DNA of 64,000 nucleotides from Chrysoporthe austroafricana (Eukaryota; Ascomycota; Sordariomycetes; Diaporthales; Cryphonectriaceae): contig JYIP02000005.1 in NCBI GenBank assembly GCA_001051155.2, forward strand, positions 3,100,001-3,164,000, in the 5' to 3' direction. The notes beneath the pieces are model-generated. The model was given only the letters and a program-made list of their open reading frames with translations, had not been told where the DNA came from and made no database searches. Below, in pieces: positions 24,592 through 37,508 of the stretch. The position numbers and the translations under genes are program-made. Every line of letters starts with the position of its first letter. Positions within the stretch are counted from its first letter, which is position 1.

Positions 24592-26807
24592 TCATGCCAG
24601 CGCGGCTGCGGTCGTCACGGATCGTGATCTCTGTCGGGTAACCTTCTTGCTGACCGTGTAGACCAGATCTAGGGTCCAGAAGTGGCAGATCTGGGCCTGG
24701 GCGCATGGGATGGCGCCGAACAGGGGGGCCACCATGGGAACCATGCAGTAGTCCTTCCAGTTCTTAGTGATGTTGCGGTGCGAGAAGTTCATGCCCTTGG
24801 CCAGACCCGCGTCGTTCATCTCCTTCTCGCGGCTCTGCACGCAGATCCTGTGGAAGGCCTCGTACAGGAAGAGGAGGAAGGCCACTTCCATGAAACCAGC
24901 GGTCCGGAGGATGTTGCAGATGTCGAAGATCCAGTTGACGCCGTGGACATCAGCGTTGCCCTCAGTGACCCACACGTAGAGAGTCGAGGCGATGATGAGA
25001 ATCGTGGTCTGCAGGGGCAGGAAGTGCGCCTCGAAGAGCCGGTGGAACAGGTAGAAGATGCGCTCCCAGTTGGGCTCCTTAAGGGTATCATGAGTGACAT
25101 CGGAGAAGACGCCGTTCTCGACAGGCGGCGCTTCGGGGTCGGTCTGGCTGTCCGGAACGTAGATGTCGGTGGTATCGTTAAGGGCGCTGTGGATCGGGCG
25201 GAACGACCTGGAGGTGTGCTTCCTGTCCTGCCAGAGCTCGACCACCTTGCGCATGGCGTAGCCCGAGTCGAGGGCACCCCACATGTGCCGGATCGCCTGC
25301 TTGTAACGAGCCTTCACATCGGCAATCATGCCCTTGTAGCCGTCGCCGGCGCCACCAGTGACGTTGCTCTGGCTGACGGGGCTGACGATGGTCCGCACGG
25401 TCAGGTTCCCGTTGAGCGCAAAGAAACACTTCAGGTACATGTGCAAGTCCTCGCCGATGGCCTCGGGGTCGCAGTCCCACCCGCCGACACGGTCAACCAG
25501 CTCGAGAGGGACGGAGTAGACTGAGGTCGGGGGGGCGATCGTGGACCCGCGGTAGAGACCAGACAGGCCGGCGTTGGCCCAGAGAATATCAGCAACGCGG
25601 ACGAGGGCCGGGACGCTGTGCGCATTGCGGTCGAAGATGATTGGCGCAGCGTACAGGGTCGTGTTGGCGGTGTCAGGGTAGGACAAATGCATGGACGTGA
25701 GGTGGGCAAAGTAGTTGGAGGAAAGATGGCTGTCAGCTGCAGGCACCAAACGTTAGTGTGTCATGTACAGTAGAGGCATGCAGCAACCGGAAACACAGAG
25801 CGCGGCAGAACATCGAGCTTTCGGGAGAGCGTACCATCAATGCCCGTGACAATCACATCTTTGCGGGCCTCCAGAGAGTACTTCTCGCTCAGCTTGCGAA
25901 CGGCCCAAGCCATGTTGCTACCCTTGCCAGCGCTCTCGCCGGGAATGTTGGCCGGGTGGATCGTGAAATCCATAGATCGGAACTTCTTGATAAACTCCTG
26001 GACGAGACCCATGGCCTTCAGCTCGACATTGTTCTCGCGCACTTCCATTGCCAGGTAGACCTGCATCGATTGGCGTCAGCTTCAAATCTGTGTGCGAGGG
26101 ATCCGGACCGGAGAGCTGGTACTGGGCAGAAGAAGCACGAGGGAAGCACCCCAGGCGAGTAGGCCCGCAGGCGACGCCTGTGCTTGCTTGCTTCTTGCGA
26201 TCACGGGCGGGGAGGTGGTACTCACATCGTAGCTGTTGCGAGCCTGGGGGTGGCTGCCCAAGACCTCGAGCGTCTCCCTCAGCGTGTCCAATTCCTCCTT
26301 GTAGTTCGGGATGACGATAGCGTGAACGATGCTGTCGGGCTCGCTATCACCGTCGGTGTACAGCTCGGCCTCGAAGTCGCCAGCCTCGCTGCTGGTGGAG
26401 GAGCCGCCGTGGGAGGAGGTCAGGGTCTCGGAGCTCGAGAGCGAAGTCGAGGAGCCGCGGCGACGGTGGGCGAACTTGAGGTTCTGGAGGGCCTTGCTGT
26501 GCGCGGCGTTCCTCATGGTCCTCGTCATCTCCCAGATGGCATAGCACGACCGCAGGGGGAAAATGGCGACGAGAATGTGGATGAGGAGGGTGTAGTAGGC
26601 GAAGATGACCGTCCAGATGCCGGCACCCTGCGAGGGGGTGGTCGGGTCCATCTGCACCGAGGCAAAGCTGTCTCTCTGCTGGTGGTACTTGAAGAGGTCG
26701 TGATACGACACGGCGGCCTCCTTAGAGATCACCCAGTAGGAGAGGACCACGGTGGCAATCATGGCCAGCCCGCCCGAGCGGCGGGTGCACCATGCGAAGA
26801 GGGACAT
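24592..26807 (-). CDS. Membrane glycosyltransferase family 2-like protein
   Basis: 650-residue processive-type GT2-like transferase, predicted in the secretory or plasma membrane. Exons 26226-26807, 25835-26060 and 24592-25736. Hydrophobic segments at about 13-28 and 62-84 precede a Ser-rich cytosolic linker. The catalytic core starts at HAIVIPNYKEE (about 162-172). Likely GT-A signatures are D269-A-D271, created by the second splice, then G364-E365-D366 as base, and Q416-x2-R419-x2-W422 as a Q-x-x-R-W-like motif. Several hydrophobic helices follow (LQTTILIIASTLYVWV, FMEVAFLLFLYEAF, MVPMVAPLFGAI). It is shorter than chitin synthases (no EDRxL/QRRRW blocks) and belongs to the fungal GT2 group annotated as glycosyl transferase group 2. 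The product polymer is unknown. The start was chosen at MSLFAWCTRR; an upstream in-frame extension is basic and Pro/Ser-rich and unlikely. Confidence 0.88.
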
Positions 26808-27640
26808 GTTGGACGACGTGGTGCCTTTGCCAGTGAGAGGGAGATCAAGCTTGACTGCCGAGGAGACGAAGAGGAAGAAAAGGGAAAAGACGAGACGGGA
26901 GATAGGGGGGCGCGCGTCTCGTTGAGGGTTCCCTTTAGGGGGTCGAGGGAGTCGGGCGTCGGGAGTCGGGGGAGGCCGAGGGTCAGTAGTCGTCGAGGAC
27001 AAAGAAGTGAACTGCTGAACGGTCTTATTATGGATGCGTGTTTCCAAAGCTGAAAGAAAATATGCGAGGGAGGTGAGAAAAAAGGACGCTCGCTCGACCA
27101 TTTGGGGGGGGGTCTAGGTGTGGAAATTGTATGGAGAAATTTGGGAAGAAATGAGGACAAGAAGCGAGGTCCAGGTTTCCAAGGATGCAGAGTGCCACAC
27201 AGTCTAGCGACTGGTCCCGTTGGATTCCAAGGGTCGGGACTCTTTGGTGCTGGGCGGTGTCACGGTTCGGCTGCGGTGCAGCGCAGCGCAGGCCACTGCG
27301 GCTGTGGATCACGTAGCCTCTGTAGCGTGGTAGCGCAGTGGATTCGGATGGTCTGCACACACACAGGCTCGTGGGCCTCGAGCAGAGGAGCGACAGGGCT
27401 GAGGTGGGCTGGCTGGCTGGCTGAACTCGTGGGCAAGAAACCGCGCGGACTCGGCGACAGCAGCTGGCGATGACGACGTTGAGCCTGTGGATGCACCTCC
27501 ACGTCTGTACTTTGTAGTAAGAAAGAAAAGACGGCGTCCCGTCCCTGGTCCCTGGTCGCTCTGAAAAGGCGGCTCGCTCGTTCCTAGGCCCGTGTTCCTG
27601 TGGGAAATGTGTCGAAGGAGAGACTGGCAGGAGAAAAGGT
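26808..27640. other. Upstream region of GT2-like gene
   Basis: Probable promoter and 5' UTR of the glycosyltransferase. No separate gene supported. Confidence 0.5.
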
Positions 27641-27661
27641 GGGAAGTCGGGAAGGGTTTTT

Positions 27662-27663
<2 letters not shown>

Positions 27664-27702
<39 letters not shown>

Positions 27703-27800
27703 NTGGTGTGTGTTTGGTTGCGGGCGGGATGTGGGGGGGTAATGGTGTGTATAGGGGATGGGGGTTTTATATTTTTTTTTTTTTTTCTTTTCTTTTTTTT
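27664..27800. other. Poly-T tract with an N: probable assembly scar
   Basis: 39 T residues (27664-27702) run into a single N (27703). After that comes a G/T-dominated stretch almost free of C, then another T-rich run to about 27800. Such a run plus one N is typical of a closed gap of unknown true length. Confidence 0.75.
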
Positions 27801-29140
27801 TCCTCGTAGGAGACAAAGATAGATGCTCAGGAAGACTTGGACACGGTGGTTGTCCCTAACTTGTTCTGGGACAAGCGGAGGGGGGCGCCGCTAGACACTC
27901 TGGGCGCTGGGCGAGAGAGCACTGACAGGCTGCTACTAACCACATATTACTGCTGCTAACCACGTATTACTGCGCCTGGGGGGCCACGGGCCTGGGCAGT
28001 GCACAGCGCGCTGCGGTACTTACAAGCAGAGTTGGGGAGGGCGGCACACAGGGTGTACCTCAGTACCTTAGCGGCACGCTCTGACTCCTGTAGCGCAGTA
28101 CAGTGACGGGGGACAGGGGCTGCCACGGCCCACAGGGGAGGCGGAGGCCGAGAGCTTATGCGCTTTGGGGCCTAGCGCGGCACATGGGCTGCGGAACGTG
28201 CTTCAGCCAGTGGCAGCGAGCTTGAAACGAGGTGCACCAGGGCGGGAGCGTGATTGGGCACCCCCCGAGCTCTGCCCGTCAGAGATCAGGGGCTACCGCC
28301 ATAGCACTTGCAGATCCCAGCGAAGGGTAACTCCCGCGCGCCGCGAGGCCGCAGAGGAGGGCAGACGGGGGGGAAAGCGGGCTCACGGGCTGCCCTGTGG
28401 GATGATGACGAAGGACGCCCGCCGGCGCTGGAGGCACGAGACGCCAGAGGAGGAGGAGCTGGGGCCTGCAGGCGGCCATGACCGCCGGCAGGAGCCAACC
28501 GCGGGAAGGGCAGCTCATCTCATTTTAAAATCCTGCCACGCTATCTATTTGGGGGACAGCAGCCTTTCCAACCTGGAATAAGTTGGCAGGCGTTGCGGGG
28601 AGGCGACAAGGGGACCGGGGGGCTGGTCTGACATGAGAGAGGCTGCTGGGAGTAAATTGTGCTTATGCAGATAGTTCCTTATGCGATTACCCGTCAAGCC
28701 TCCCCGCCGCCCTGGCGTTGCCCTGGGGTGCGTGCCCTGGGTGGTGACCGCCTCTCCACGGCCGGCTGCTGCAGCCCGAGGTCCTGACAATGGCACTGGC
28801 AACTGGCACCGGCAGTCGCAGACGCAGTCGCAGCTTGCTGTGGCTGTGGCCCACAGGGCCCTTCTGATGGGGGGTCACGACGGCCCATCCTTGCGCGAAC
28901 CTGCTGTACGTTTGCATCATGGCACAGGAAGGAGGGTTGCGAAAGGGGCAGGCCATCCTGCTGCTCAGCAGCCAGCCAGCCGGTGGGTATGGGATGGGAG
29001 ATGTCGCGACCGCCACTGATTCAGGTACACCTTCGTTCGTGCTGGGGGTGTCCTCCTCACCCGCCCGTAGTGGCGCCTCAGGTCCACGTGGAGGCTGGCA
29101 GATACCCAGCAGAGAGAACTGCCCCGGTCGGGGAGTTAGC

Positions 29141-29180
29141 ATGTCTGCATGTCTGCATGTCTGCACGTCTGCACATCTGA
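29141..29180 (+). repeat. 8-bp tandem repeat, five copies
   Basis: Unit ATGTCTGC repeated about five times; the last two copies diverge. Confidence 0.85.
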
Positions 29181-30196
29181 GGGCCTCGTCTCCAGAGGCA
29201 GCACCTGTCGACCCTCGCGTCACAGGTGCGCGCCGTCGAGTGCCCAGATCGGACATTGTGCCGAGGTTGCAGTGTATGATGTATTGTCGACGCAGTCAGC
29301 AGTGAAATGAGGACGGGTCGAGGCCAAGCCTGTTCTAAATCAGTATCCCGCGCTGCATGTCAGATGTCCAAACCAGATCGGCCGCATCAGATCCTGTCTG
29401 TCCTGCTTCCCACAGCGGCATCCTTAGTGCTGAGCTCCTGAACCTAGTATTGCGACGGCCGCAGCAAACACGTTTCAAAAATGTGCCCCCTTTCCTTTCC
29501 ATCAGTCACGGCCACCGCCACTAAGGCTTCATCCGATCCTGTGGCGATCCCACGCGGACCCTTCCTCCTCCTCTGGGCCTCGGCCAGGCTGTCCTGTCTT
29601 CTTCTTCTGTGCATACGTCCAGGGCATCAGGGCACATGATCGCCACGGGTCAGAGACAGCGCCGCAGCACAGCAGACAGAGATAAACAGCCGAGATAAGA
29701 GATTAGCGTTGCACTTGATATTCCGATTGCCGCTGCAACCACACCAGCGTACCGTTGGATGGAAGATGGAACCGCAGGGCCCTCTCGCAACCTGGCAGTG
29801 AGGAACTTTCTTCCAGGCCAGCAGCGCGTGAAATCGGCAAACCCGGCCGTTTTCGATGTGACTTTTCTCAAAAAGAGGAGCCTCTGTATACTATGTACTC
29901 AGTAGATGGGCTCACAAGACCCAGGATAGACTTTCTCCCGGCCCCTCTGGCCCGTTGTCGCGGCCTCAGTCGGTCCTCGTCGATATCTGCGTCGTGCTTC
30001 AGGGAGCTTGGGCCACACCCGCAGCCGCTGCCGGTGCTCTTCCTGTTTCACCCCATGGCTACACGCCTCGGGGCCCTGCCGCAATTGGCCTGCTGCTGAA
30101 GAGGACAATCACCACGCCACTGCTCCCCCAACGTCTTACAGCAAGTGCATCAGCCTCGGGACCTGCATTGACAACGGTGCTCTGGAAACAAGAAAC

Positions 30197-30237
30197 GACA
30201 ACGACAACGACGACGATGACGACGACGACGACGACGG
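30197..30237 (+). repeat. GAC/AAC-type trinucleotide run
   Basis: Imperfect GAC repeat with AAC and GAT interruptions. Confidence 0.8.
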
Positions 30238-33200
30238 GCCGTGATCCACCCCGTAGTCCCTCCGGCCGTTCAGCTTCCTGAGGCGATTTGAGGACCACCG
30301 CCTCACGCCGGCTATGCGGCTGGCTTAGTTCACTCGCTACTGGGGACACCGCAGCACGTCGACACACATCGCGGTCCGCCCACAGTCCGTCCGCCAGTCC
30401 GTCCCACAGTGCCTTGCCTGGGCGGTGCCTGTCTCACAAGATGGGACCCAGACGTGGGAGAGGATGCGCCATCGCTGCAATCGACGTCAAACATCCTCAT
30501 CCCATCTCTATCTGCACTGCCAAACCCGTCCTGTAGCGCCCCGGCGATCCTTTCCCCCACAGAGCCGTGGTGTGCACAGGAGGCTACCGTAGTAGAGGGA
30601 AACGGAAAAAAAGGGACGCCCACCACGCCGAATCTGGATGCAAATCATGATCTGCCGTGTCAGGGCCACAAGCCGACATGATTGCTCCACCGTCGCCCAG
30701 CGCTGGACGTCGGGCCAGGAGGGGAGGGCACGAGGGGGAACCATCATAAGCAGCCCGGCGGGTGGATTTTCCCGCAGCGCATCAGCATCAGCACCAGCCC
30801 CAAAGGAACGGGGCCTATCGTGGCGATCTCTGTTCCAACGACGACATGCGCTGCCAGGCTCCACCGCCCTCGCAGCATGGAGCCGGCAACGGCTGGCTGG
30901 ACCCTGAGCTCGAGTCGACCATTTTATTTGCGCTGCTGTCCAGGGGGGGACGCGGCGATCGGGCACGGGTTGCTGGATTGCGGCCCCACCATCCTCCCAG
31001 GTCACCCTCTGGAAATGAAGATGCTGCACTGTGACAGAGCGGAGCCGGGGAGTCTGAAATGAGAGAGTGAGAGAGGGTGGGGACCTCAGGATGTCGCCGA
31101 CCCAGCCTGCAGGAGGAGAGGAGCCAAGGCACGCCCAGGCCCGCCCCCATCCAGCCCCGGCGCTGGCTCACCTGCCAGGCCACTACATCATAGGAACATG
31201 CATCTATCCCTAGCACTCGAACCTCCCGAGCCCATGCGACGCCTCCCGAGACTGCGAGCCGTGCAGTTGATCCTCTGATTTGCCAATCAGCCCATCTCGG
31301 GAGGCCGGGGTCTGCCAGGCCGACACCGATCCGTAATTTCGGCTGTGCAAGCCTGGCGGCACGTCCTGTCGTCGACGGCGACAGTGGCATCGGCGCTCGC
31401 TGTTAGCCTCTGCCTCTCGCCAGTCGCGTCGGGCAGATTGGCCCTGCTGCCCGAACGCCGACCCTGCGCTGGACTGCACGGTGCGCCGTGTCCCTTTGAT
31501 AAGAGGCGGCAGCCCGCAGTACAGGCCCTCGGACTCGAGCGCAGCCCGGCAGCGGGAGATCCTTGGGCGACGTTGTGGCTGGCCCCATCCTGCGAATAGT
31601 GGCGCAAACGCAGCCGAGGGCGACAGGAAGAGCACCCATCCGGACGCCCGCGCCAGCACCGATGCGATCCGTACAGGCTCCGCTTGCGTGCGGGCTAGGT
31701 TTCACCACGCAAGGTCCCAGGAGCGGTGGCGGGCACCTATCTCCTCTCTTCGAGAAAGGCCTGGGTCGGTGGTGCAATTCAGCAGGCGGTACTATTGTTT
31801 CGCATGATGCGCGCCGCGCCCTCGACCGACCGTCAGGCCGACCACGTCCCCATCGTCGCACGTCTTCGCGCATTGCTGGCCTAGTCCCCTGCTCACCAAC
31901 TGGTCACCTCGCTAGCGAAGTGTAATCTAGCTGAACCTGCAGTAGCACCGGCTGGGATCGCAAATTTGCCTCCCATCGTTCAGTTCATCTGTGGTGAGCG
32001 GGAGAAGGTGATGTGAGATGTCAAGTGAGCCGAGTTAATCACTGCAACCACTACCACCCCCAGCACCCGCCGAGTGATTGGCTGATCTCGCGTGCGACGC
32101 GTTGGGCGACATTGCCTCGTCACACGCGTGCCCATCTTCCCTTGGCTGTCTTACTCGTGGCATTCGTCTCTTCCCCGGTACCATCCTCCTGCTGTGTCTT
32201 CTCCTGGTGTCTGATTGATAAGCTCCGCCGGGGTCTGTTAATTAAGTCGTGTCATAGAAATCTCCCGCCGGGCTGGCTGCCTGCGCGCGTGTCGCCTTAT
32301 TTCCCGCAAAGTATCGTGAGGATGGAAATTGCTTTTTTGGCCTCGTCGACCCTCGCAGTGCCGAGCAGAAGCTCGGAACTGGCCCGCGGGCTCGGGAGCG
32401 ACCCGCTTGGTGGCTCGGCGCTGCTTACCATAGTATTAGCCCTCCTGTCCGCACGAGCTCGCGCGCGAGCTAATCTCATGGAGACGCTGAAGGTTTGGGA
32501 TCCGTGCGGCCCCAGGCTGCCGGGTGCTACGAGCAGCCCGCCGACAGGCCCCAGGGGGAGGAGGGGAAAGGCCGGCGGTCTTCTTCTTCTGCTCCGCCTG
32601 TGCGCAGCACACGGTCCATCGAAGCTGAGCAACAACTGATTAATTGGCTTAACCTAAGGTCGGCGGATGGATGGGCTGACGGGACCGAGGAAACATGCGA
32701 CCATCTCGAGGGAGCGCCCAGACCGACTCGAAGCGGTGTAACAGATCCTGCCTCTCCCTGCGCCTGTACTCCTCTATCTGTCCGACACGTCACACGTACC
32801 GATGCGGTGACGTGCGCCAGCCTCGTGTCGATTCCGGCGAGGCTGGACGTGCGAGGCTGAGCCACGACCGGGTTATGCTGCCGGGTGTCATTGGCTGGGG
32901 CACCACCTCTGCCAGCATTGGGACGAGCATGCACACCCACGCCAGCCCAGCAAAGTCTCGGGGCATATAAACCATGCTTTGCGCCACGCACTGGACTACC
33001 CCTCCTCCTATGCCTCATGTGGTTGCCGCCACCGTCTCGTATCTGTGCTCGCAAGACGCTACCTAGCAAACACTGCCCTATTAACCATAAACTTTAGGAT
33101 CCACCTCTCGCCGCCGAGCAGCCGCCAGAGCCCATACTGCACGACAGGAACACGGCCGTCCAAAAGCACGGCGCGGGGTCGAGGGTGGCATACCGAGTCG

Positions 33201-34199
33201 GCACGGGTGGCGGGATATGCATGAGCTGCGGCTCAACGCCAAGATGGACTTGGTGTGTACCGGGGGCCAGTTGACGGATGACGAGACGTCGCCCGCGGGG
33301 CTTGTGGACCAAGTCCGAGGTGACGCGGCAGCGCCTTCCTGCTTGCGCCTGCTTTCTTGGGGCGGCGATCCATCAGTGGTGAAGTCCCGGCTCGTGAGCT
33401 CCCCCGCGCGCTGAGGTGAGAAGCCGGCTTGGAGCACATGTTGAGATGCGCTTGCTGTGGCTGTGCATGCGAGCTGTGCTGATCTCAGGGTGCCGGCATG
33501 GCATAGCCCAGCCGTCTCCTGGAAGCGAGGTGCGGTATTAATCGACTTACGCAGGTTCTCAGCGACCTCACACCTGCATGGTTCTCGCGAAGGCGCACCT
33601 ACGCCGACCTTTGCCCCAAGCACAAAGACTGACTCTACACTCGTGCGTCAACAGAGTCCCAGAACAGTACCAACTTACCAGCCTCGGGGTAGCCATATCT
33701 GGGATCTATCTTCCCGCGGGAACTTTCTCCGCCGACTACTCAAGAATCCCGAGGTCCATAGCCTCCGGGACGACAACATCCTCGTAGGGGGCCTATTAGA
33801 TGGCGGGGAGACGGTTTGCTCCAGCTGTGTTGATGAGAATGGGGGGCATTGATACTTTGCCCCGGGCAAAGTTGATGGGTAGGAGAGTTTCCGGGGAAAG
33901 TTTACGCTTCAGGGAGGATCCTGTGAAGACAAAGCCTCTCCGACTACGCTCCTTGTCTCGGACAAAGACGTTCCGGCTGTCTATCGATACCATGAGCACA
34001 AGACGGCATCTCTCGTATACCCAATCCAATACTTTCGTAGAGGAGTAACACATCTTTGTGGTGCGTGTAAATAGTAAACTCAGCACCAATGTACGAGCGG
34101 AGGTCATTCATATGCGCCCAAGCCGGGACACAACATAAGAGGCGTCTCTTCCCACCGCACTGGCCTTCTCCCGCCTAATCGTCGTCCATGGCCCAGCAA

Positions 34200-36250
34200 C
34201 GCAACCCGCCAATCTCTGTTAGGAGTAATTAACGAGGGCACCTAATTGACAGTGACGCTGATGTTGCTTCCATTGCAGCGTAGGTCACTGGGTCGGAACA
34301 TCTTGGGCATCTCAAGGTCGACCCTACAGGGGAAGACTAAGTCGTCCGCTTTCGTTTTGAAGGTACTCGACGCTGCGTACGAGAATTTTTTGACTCGAAT
34401 TACCAGTTCTTAAGCTACCTCGAACATCCATATTGGGGGGTGGGGTGTATTGGGAGGAGAGCACCGCTCACCACGGCATCACAATTGTCAATTACATAGC
34501 CATACAGGGTCGATATCCTAGAACATTGAATAAGTTTGCGGGATTAATTAGACTATCCTTGTAGACTAGCCTTTTCAACTAGTATGCTGTCCAAGTAGTT
34601 GTATTTCAATGAGGAAAGACCAAACTCAGCGGTGGACCCAATGTGTATGTTTTAGCTACTACTAGCTGTATGATAGATGAGTTCATCGTCCCCAAGGAAG
34701 ACTGTCAGCTTTATCCATCTCATTTGAGTGCGAAAAGAAGCAGGAATCTGTTTATATGGGCAAGGTGCCTGAAGGCAGGGCACAAGCACTCAAAAGACCC
34801 AGTGTGCTCATCGTGGACATCAGAATACAAACGATGCAAGAGAGGGTGTTGAACATGCGCATGTTAGTGAGATTGAATGAAAATGGCGGTATATGGATGA
34901 TTCATGGAAGGAAGCCAGTGCATATAGCACTAATACGTGTTCAAAAGAGTGGTACTGTTGGTGATCTCGGTGGTCACTTGTCTAGACAATACCGAGTGCT
35001 CAACGGTGGAGGATCTTAGCAGAGGTAGAAGTGCAGACTAACTTAGTGAGTCGGTCACAGACAATTGTAGTGCTTGAGCCGGTTAACGATGCTGCACGCC
35101 ACGATGTATGCTTTCAGCGGCATTATGTATCTGGTTTCCATGGTATCTGGCTGAACATGGCTGGAGTCTTCGAATGAGTATCATCATCACTGCTTAGGTA
35201 TTGTATGCAGCAAGTGAGGAAAACGAGAGAATCCTCAGTCCCTTTCTTGTCCCGGATAGGACTTGCACTGAGACAACTTTATGAAGAATGCCCGTCCGTC
35301 AAACCTAGGTTCTGTCAAGCTCATAGGTGGCAGAATCTCGCTAGTGAAGATCGACTGTCTCACGAGTTATTTCTTGTCTCCTTGCCTATTGCGGTCATGC
35401 GTATTGTATAGGCGTTGTCAAATGGAGATGGTTGACTGGCTAGTAATCATTCCGTTCTCATCCATGTGAACTTAAGCTTGGGCGGTGTCCCGTGCACACT
35501 CGTGCACGAGCTCTCTTCACTGATACTCTCCGGTCAATCAAGCTTATTTATCTGTGCCCACAGTCTAACAGAGATTGCATTTGCGAGTACATCTATTTGG
35601 GCAACTCTGGTACGAGACAGCCCCCCCCCCCCCAAAAAAAAAAAAACTTTAAAATAAAAGGCAAGGCAGAGTATCTTTACCACCGAGACTAAAAGCAAAT
35701 GATTATATCCTCCTTATACTAATGAGAAAAGGATATAGCAGCACCACTGATCATCCCATCCAATTCTGAGAGATTCAATTGTTATTTTCTATACCTAGTT
35801 CGGGGTATTTGCATGTGGCTTCAGCACTAGCAGACAGTAGAAGGGGAGACGGTAAGCCTAGGGCGAGAAGATATAATTGGCCTCGAAGGGACTTGTCAAT
35901 CTATTATGAGCGGGGTTTATGAGCCTATTAATTGGTTCTTTATTTTAGTCATATCGAATGGGGGCATGCGCCCTGGTAACGGCTCGTACTTCGTCACTGC
36001 CTAGATTAACTGCGCATTGTGTAGTACTTTTTGTGTATGGTTGGATTTAGTGTACTGCCGAAACACATAATGATATAAGCAAGCTCGAAACGCTCACACG
36101 AACTTTTAGACACAGGAGCATGACCTGCACTAGTACGCATTTTCGAGACACAACTTCGCACTCTTCTCTCACCTCGTGTTGTTTCCTGGGTCAAAATGCT
36201 ACATGATGAGTTTCCTTCCTACTAGGTAATTAGATATCCTGGCAGGTAGG
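34200..36250. other. AT-rich island, possible mutated transposon relic
   Basis: Base composition drops abruptly: a hand count of 34501-34560 gives 22 G+C of 60, against clearly GC-rich flanks. No open gene. On the minus strand near 35000-35110 a short stretch reads TTIVCDRLTKLV, reminiscent of the DRLTK core seen in Ty3/gypsy integrases, followed by stops. This is consistent with repeat-induced point mutation of an old retroelement, but the match is short and may be chance. No LTR pair was found by eye. Confidence 0.35.
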
Positions 36251-36450
36251 CTCGTGGATGCAGGCCCCAGGGAGAGGCTCTTTCGCAACGTTCAGCATAC
36301 TGATTTCACACATAGCAAGTCTCGAAATGGCATCCAGTGGTCTGATTATAACATGTACATTTTCCACTCTCGTTATATCTATCATATATATACGACCGAA
36401 ATCAAACGGGTTCACGGGGCGCAGCGCCCCCAGCTCCTCCGGGGCCCTCC

Positions 36451-37292
36451 TTACTCGACGGAGATGGAGTAGGAGGAGGTCGAGAAGACGGCGTTGGTGC
36501 CGGTGAAGGGCTCGGTGCCGGCCTGCAGCTGGGTGATGTACAGCGAGTCGGAGACGCCCTCGTTGGAGACAAGGTAGTCGAAGAAGTCCATCATGTCGCC
36601 GGACCAGCTCTCGATCTCGCTGCTCGCGACGAACGAGTACACGGTGGTGTCGCCGTTGGGGCCCGAGTACAGCGACCAGGTGTAGCCGCCGATCTGGGGG
36701 GTGGCGACCGCGGAGCCGGTCGAGGAGATGGGGCCGGCGCCGCCGAGCGCCGCCAGCCAGACCATAATCTCGTAGCTGTTGGTGCCGCCCGAGGTGGGGG
36801 CCAGCCACAGGTCGTAGGAGACATCAGCGACGATGTTGGAGCCGGTGTAGCTGGGCGAGGGGGTTAGCTCTCTGCTGGAGGAGGAGGAAGAGGAAGGGGG
36901 GAGGGATGCCCCCCCGGGGTCTGTTCCGGTACTCACGTCCACTTCCAGGTCGAAGGGATGGAGCTGACGGCGCTCAGCTGCTTGTTGACGCTCATCAGGC
37001 CGACGTTGGAGTACGACTTGACGGAGGAGGAGCCGCCGGCCCAGGTCCACGAGGTCGACCAGACGGCGACGTCGTTGGAGACGGAGGTGACGGTGGTGCA
37101 CTGGGAGCCGGAGGTGGCCGCGGACGAGCCCCAATTGTTCTGGTAGATGGTGTAGGGGGACTCGGACCACTCGTAGAACGAGTCGCAGCTCTCGGAGCGG
37201 CGCGCGAGGGGCGAGGCCGCGGAGGTGGCCGGGGCAGCGAGGGCGGCGGTCGCGGCCAGCACGAGGGAGGCGATCTGGGCGGTGAACTTCAT
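36451..37292 (-). CDS. Secreted GH12 endoglucanase/xyloglucanase
   Basis: Extracellular glycoside hydrolase family 12 enzyme, 251 residues, cleaving internal beta-1,4-glucan (cellulose or xyloglucan) bonds with retention. Exons 36937-37292 and 36451-36850, with an 86-nt intron (donor GTGAGT). A clear signal peptide ([20 protein letters not shown]) is followed by a short propeptide with a dibasic site (LARRS, residues 29-33). Family blocks: [14 protein letters not shown]-like [28 protein letters not shown] with nucleophile Glu146, and [11 protein letters not shown] with acid/base Glu232. No carbohydrate-binding module. A TATATAA box lies 210 bp upstream, and two CYCCRS (CreA-like) hexamers at 37530-37535 and 37601-37606 would fit glucose repression, though such sites are frequent by chance. 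Confidence 0.95.
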
Positions 37293-37501
37293 CTTGACGG
37301 GTGGCAGGTGTGAGTGAGGTCTTGATATTGGTATACAGGTCCTGGAAACGAACGGAAAGCTGGCTACTGGGAGAGAGAACGTCGGCGGCACCAAAGGCTG
37401 CGAGAACGAAAGGTAGTGCTAGTAAGACAGGGAGAGCTGGTTGATACCGGATGGTCCAGCAAGAGTCGTCCAGGTGAATCCCTCGCGAACTCTTCATGAA
37501 G

Positions 37502-37508
37502 TTATATA
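37502..37508 (-). promoter_or_regulatory. TATA box of GH12 gene
   Basis: TATATAA on the minus strand about 210 bp upstream of the GH12 start codon, in otherwise GC-rich sequence. Confidence 0.45.

Larger units (their letters stand above)
27831..34200. other. GC-rich gene-poor region
   Basis: 6.4 kb with many overlapping open frames on both strands (up to about 208 codons) but no recognisable domain, no consistent exon chain and no conserved motif. This is the pattern of high-GC non-coding DNA. It holds an 8-bp tandem repeat (29141-29180) and a GAC-rich run (about 30197-30237). Confidence 0.55.

Noticed and set aside
28165..29305. Chain of open frames in the GC-rich desert
   Set aside because: Low-information Arg/Gly/Pro translations on both strands; no splice chain or conserved block.
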